Shown here: positions 19,945-22,147 of the stretch, in pieces
Position numbering within the stretch: position 1 is the first letter of the stretch
Layout: each line of letters begins with the position of its first letter
NCBI GenBank assembly: GCA_012510625.1
Contig: JAAZHP010000027.1
Location: forward strand, 1-22,147
DNA from: Bacillota bacterium
GTDB lineage: Bacteria; Bacillota; Dethiobacteria; DTU022
DNA: 22,147 nt
Direction of reading: 5' to 3'
Program-made: the position numbers and the translations under genes
Notes under the pieces: generated by a model
Seen by the model: only the letters and a program-made list of their open reading frames with translations
Database searches by the model: none
Told to the model about the DNA's origin: nothing

Positions 19945-22147
19945 ATGTTTGAAAATAAAGATCAGTTTAAGCGCATCTTTGTTCAAAAATTCACAACAAT
20001 GCATGGCAAAGATATAAGCCAGGCCGCTCCCGAAAACATTTACCGGACCCTGGGGAGCATGGTTCGGGAAGCGGCGGCGGCCCAGTGGATTGATACCAAC
20101 AAGCTCTACCGGGAAAGAGAGTCTAAAAAGGTCTACTATTTTTCCATGGAGTTTCTGCTCGGCCGGCTGCTCGAAAGCAACCTGCTCAACCTGGGCGTAC
20201 TGGAGCTATGCCGTGAAGGATTGGCCGAGCTCGGCTTAAACCTTGACGAAGCTCTTGCCGCCGAGCCCGATGCCGGACTGGGCAACGGCGGCCTGGGCCG
20301 GCTGGCCGCATGTTTCCTTGATTCCCTGGCCTCCTTGGGGCTGCCCGGCATGGGCTGCGGGATCCGCTACCGTTACGGGCTTTTTGAACAGGTCATTGCC
20401 GGCGGCCGCCAGTTGGAAATGCCCGAAGACTGGCTTTGCGGAGGCAGCGTCTGGGAAACGCGCCGTCCCGAAGAAGCCGTTGAGGTCAGGTTCGGGGGCC
20501 GGGTGAGAGCGGAGCAGGCCGGAGGCAGGCTGCTATTTCACCATGAAGATTACGAATCGGTCCTGGCGGTGCCTTACGATATACCGGTGATCGGCTACCG
20601 GAACGGTGTCGTGAACACGCTTCGTTTGTGGAGCGCCGAGCCGGCCCTGGCCGATTTAAAAAGGGGCTGCCGCGAACCGGGCTGCTATCGCAATGTGGTT
20701 GAATACAAGCACCGGCTGGAAGCAATCAGCGAGCTTCTCTACCCCGACGATTCCAGCCGCGAAGGGAAGTCGCTGCGGCTGCAGCAGCAGTATTTTCTTG
20801 TTTCTGCCGGGCTGCAGAGCATTGCCAGGCTTTACAAAAAGAGATACGGCTCCCTCAAGAATCTCCATCACCGGGTGGCCGTGCATGTTAACGACACCCA
20901 TCCGGTCCTGGCCATTCCCGAGCTGATGCGTATTTTAATCGACGAGGAGGGGATGGGCTGGGAAGAGGCCTGGAGGATTACCGAACAGACCGTCTCGTAT
21001 ACCAACCATACCACCTTGAGGGAAGCGCTGGAGACCTGGCCTGTAGACATCTTTGCGCCGCTCTTTCCCCGCATCTACCAGATCGTGGAGGAGATCGACC
21101 GGCGGTTCAGGATTGAACTGGCCCGGCTGGCTCCCGGAAAGAAAGAAGATCTGGAGCGGAGCACGGCCGTAATTGACGGGGGCAATATTAAAATGGCTCA
21201 CCTGGCGATAGCGGGCAGCCACAGTGTCAACGGTGTCTCCAGGCTGCATACGGAGATCTTGAAGCGGCAGAAGATGAAAGAATTTTACGAAATCTACCCG
21301 GATAAATTCAACAACAAGACCAACGGGATCAGCCACCGCCGCTGGCTTCTGCAGGCTAACCCTCTTCTGGCCTCCCTGGTCACTGAAACAATAGGTCCGG
21401 GCTGGCTCCGCGATCCCTTAAGCCTGCTCCGGCTGCTGAACCATGCCGGCGACACTTCATTCCAGGAAAAGATTTACCGGGTCAAGCAGCAGAACAAGGC
21501 CGCGCTGGCGAAGATTATCCGGGAGCGCACCGGCTGGGGAGTGGACCTGCAGTCCATTTTCGATGTCCAGGTTAAGCGGATGCACGCGTATAAGAGGCAG
21601 CTTTTAAATGCGCTGCATATTTTACACCTCTATAACCGGCTGCTGGAAGACCCCGGCCTGGAGATGACGCCGCGCACCTTTATCTTCGGCGGAAAGGCTT
21701 TTCCCAATTATCTTCTGGCCAAGCGGATCATTAAATTGATCAGCACCCTGGCCGATGTAATCAACAGCGACCGCCGGGTTAACGATAGGCTAAAAGTAAT
21801 TTTTCTTGAAAACTACTCCGTCTCCCTGGCCGAGAAGATTATCCCCGCAGCCGATGTGAGCGAGCAAATTTCGACAGCCGGTAAAGAGGCCTCGGGAACG
21901 GGTAACATGAAATTTATGCTTAACGGGGCCGTCACTATCGGCACCGCGGACGGGGCCAACGTCGAAATAGCGGAGGCGGTGGGGCGGGAAAATATCTTCA
22001 TCTTCGGCCTGGAGGCCGCGGAAGCGATGCGCTGCCACCAGGAAGGCTACCGCGCGGCGGAGCTTTACGCCCGGGAACCCCTGGTTAAAGAAGTTGTGGA
22101 CCAGCTGGTGAACGGCTTTTTACCGGGCGGCCGGGAGGAGTTCGCCC
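19945..22147 (+). CDS. glgP: Glycogen/starch phosphorylase, partial at window end
   Basis: Glycogen phosphorylase releases glucose 1-phosphate from alpha-1,4-glucans using pyridoxal phosphate. ATG 19945 follows AAGGAG (19931-19936) by eight bases. The 734 codons seen run without a stop to the window edge, so roughly the last 70-100 residues of a usual 810-830 residue enzyme are missing. Recognisable blocks: VYYFSMEFLLGR, DAGLGNGGLGRLAACFLDS, GIRYRYGLFEQ, HVNDTHPVLAIPEL, DVQVKRMHAYKRQLLN and the PLP site SGTGNMKF (PLP lysine K656) followed by NGAVTIGTADGANVEI. The N-terminus lacks the eukaryotic phosphorylation region. No neighbouring glycogen gene is seen. Confidence 0.96.
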   Translation, partial: MFENKDQFKRIFVQKFTTMHGKDISQAAPENIYRTLGSMVREAAAAQWIDTNKLYRERESKKVYYFSMEFLLGRLLESNLLNLGVLELCREGLAELGLNLDEALAAEPDAGLGNGGLGRLAACFLDSLASLGLPGMGCGIRYRYGLFEQVIAGGRQLEMPEDWLCGGSVWETRRPEEAVEVRFGGRVRAEQAGGRLLFHHEDYESVLAVPYDIPVIGYRNGVVNTLRLWSAEPALADLKRGCREPGCYRNVVEYKHRLEAISELLYPDDSSREGKSLRLQQQYFLVSAGLQSIARLYKKRYGSLKNLHHRVAVHVNDTHPVLAIPELMRILIDEEGMGWEEAWRITEQTVSYTNHTTLREALETWPVDIFAPLFPRIYQIVEEIDRRFRIELARLAPGKKEDLERSTAVIDGGNIKMAHLAIAGSHSVNGVSRLHTEILKRQKMKEFYEIYPDKFNNKTNGISHRRWLLQANPLLASLVTETIGPGWLRDPLSLLRLLNHAGDTSFQEKIYRVKQQNKAALAKIIRERTGWGVDLQSIFDVQVKRMHAYKRQLLNALHILHLYNRLLEDPGLEMTPRTFIFGGKAFPNYLLAKRIIKLISTLADVINSDRRVNDRLKVIFLENYSVSLAEKIIPAADVSEQISTAGKEASGTGNMKFMLNGAVTIGTADGANVEIAEAVGRENIFIFGLEAAEAMRCHQEGYRAAELYAREPLVKEVVDQLVNGFLPGGREEFA

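Overview
The window reads as chromosome from an anaerobic, moderately high-GC Firmicute (Clostridia in the broad sense, perhaps a Syntrophomonas/Desulfotomaculum-like lineage; inferred from gene content only). Supporting content: a HutP-family regulator, DUF4349 and DUF2007 proteins, a three-gene proton-translocating transhydrogenase (pntA1-A2-B), FdhE with Tat components, and strong AGGAGG-type ribosome sites. An apolipoprotein N-acyltransferase (Lnt), more typical of Gram-negatives, is also present. No transposase, phage gene, rRNA, tRNA or CRISPR array was seen.

Layout. 1-420: AT-rich leader, a complete-looking mini-gene for a 31-residue peptide resembling a DUF937 N-terminus, then a two-way terminator. 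424-4336 (minus): pntA1-pntA2-pntB, preceded by two small Gate/nucleoside-recognition membrane proteins. 4648-5535 (plus): membrane-anchored glycerophosphodiester phosphodiesterase, meeting queG (5532-6668, minus) tail to tail on one TTAA. 6873-7786 (plus): DUF2007 protein coupled to a class I methyltransferase. 7955-8959 (plus): PAP2-family membrane phosphatase with a terminator. 9175-13204 (plus): tatA, fdhE, a second tatA, tatC, mobA, and a CofE-like ligase. This cluster fits maturation and export of molybdopterin/formate dehydrogenase enzymes, although no dehydrogenase subunit lies in the window. 13152-14705 (minus): lnt, overlapping the ligase gene by 53 bp. 14812-14944: a 133-bp REP/MITE-like element. 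14984-16382 (minus): DUF4349 lipoprotein and hutP. 16383-17180: long non-coding stretch. 17181-19672 (minus): znuA-znuC-znuB metal importer. 19945-end (plus): glycogen phosphorylase, cut by the window edge.

The most unusual part is 16383-17180. Its first half (about 16501-16891) is packed with perfect inverted repeats of 8-12 bp, several interlocked as pseudoknots would be, with RAYC tetramers recurring throughout and a 22-bp near-perfect direct repeat. Its second half (about 16983-17135) looks like an independent small RNA gene with an extended -10 promoter, a long rod-like fold, an exposed anti-Shine-Dalgarno sequence and a strong intrinsic terminator. Neither matches a family I can name.
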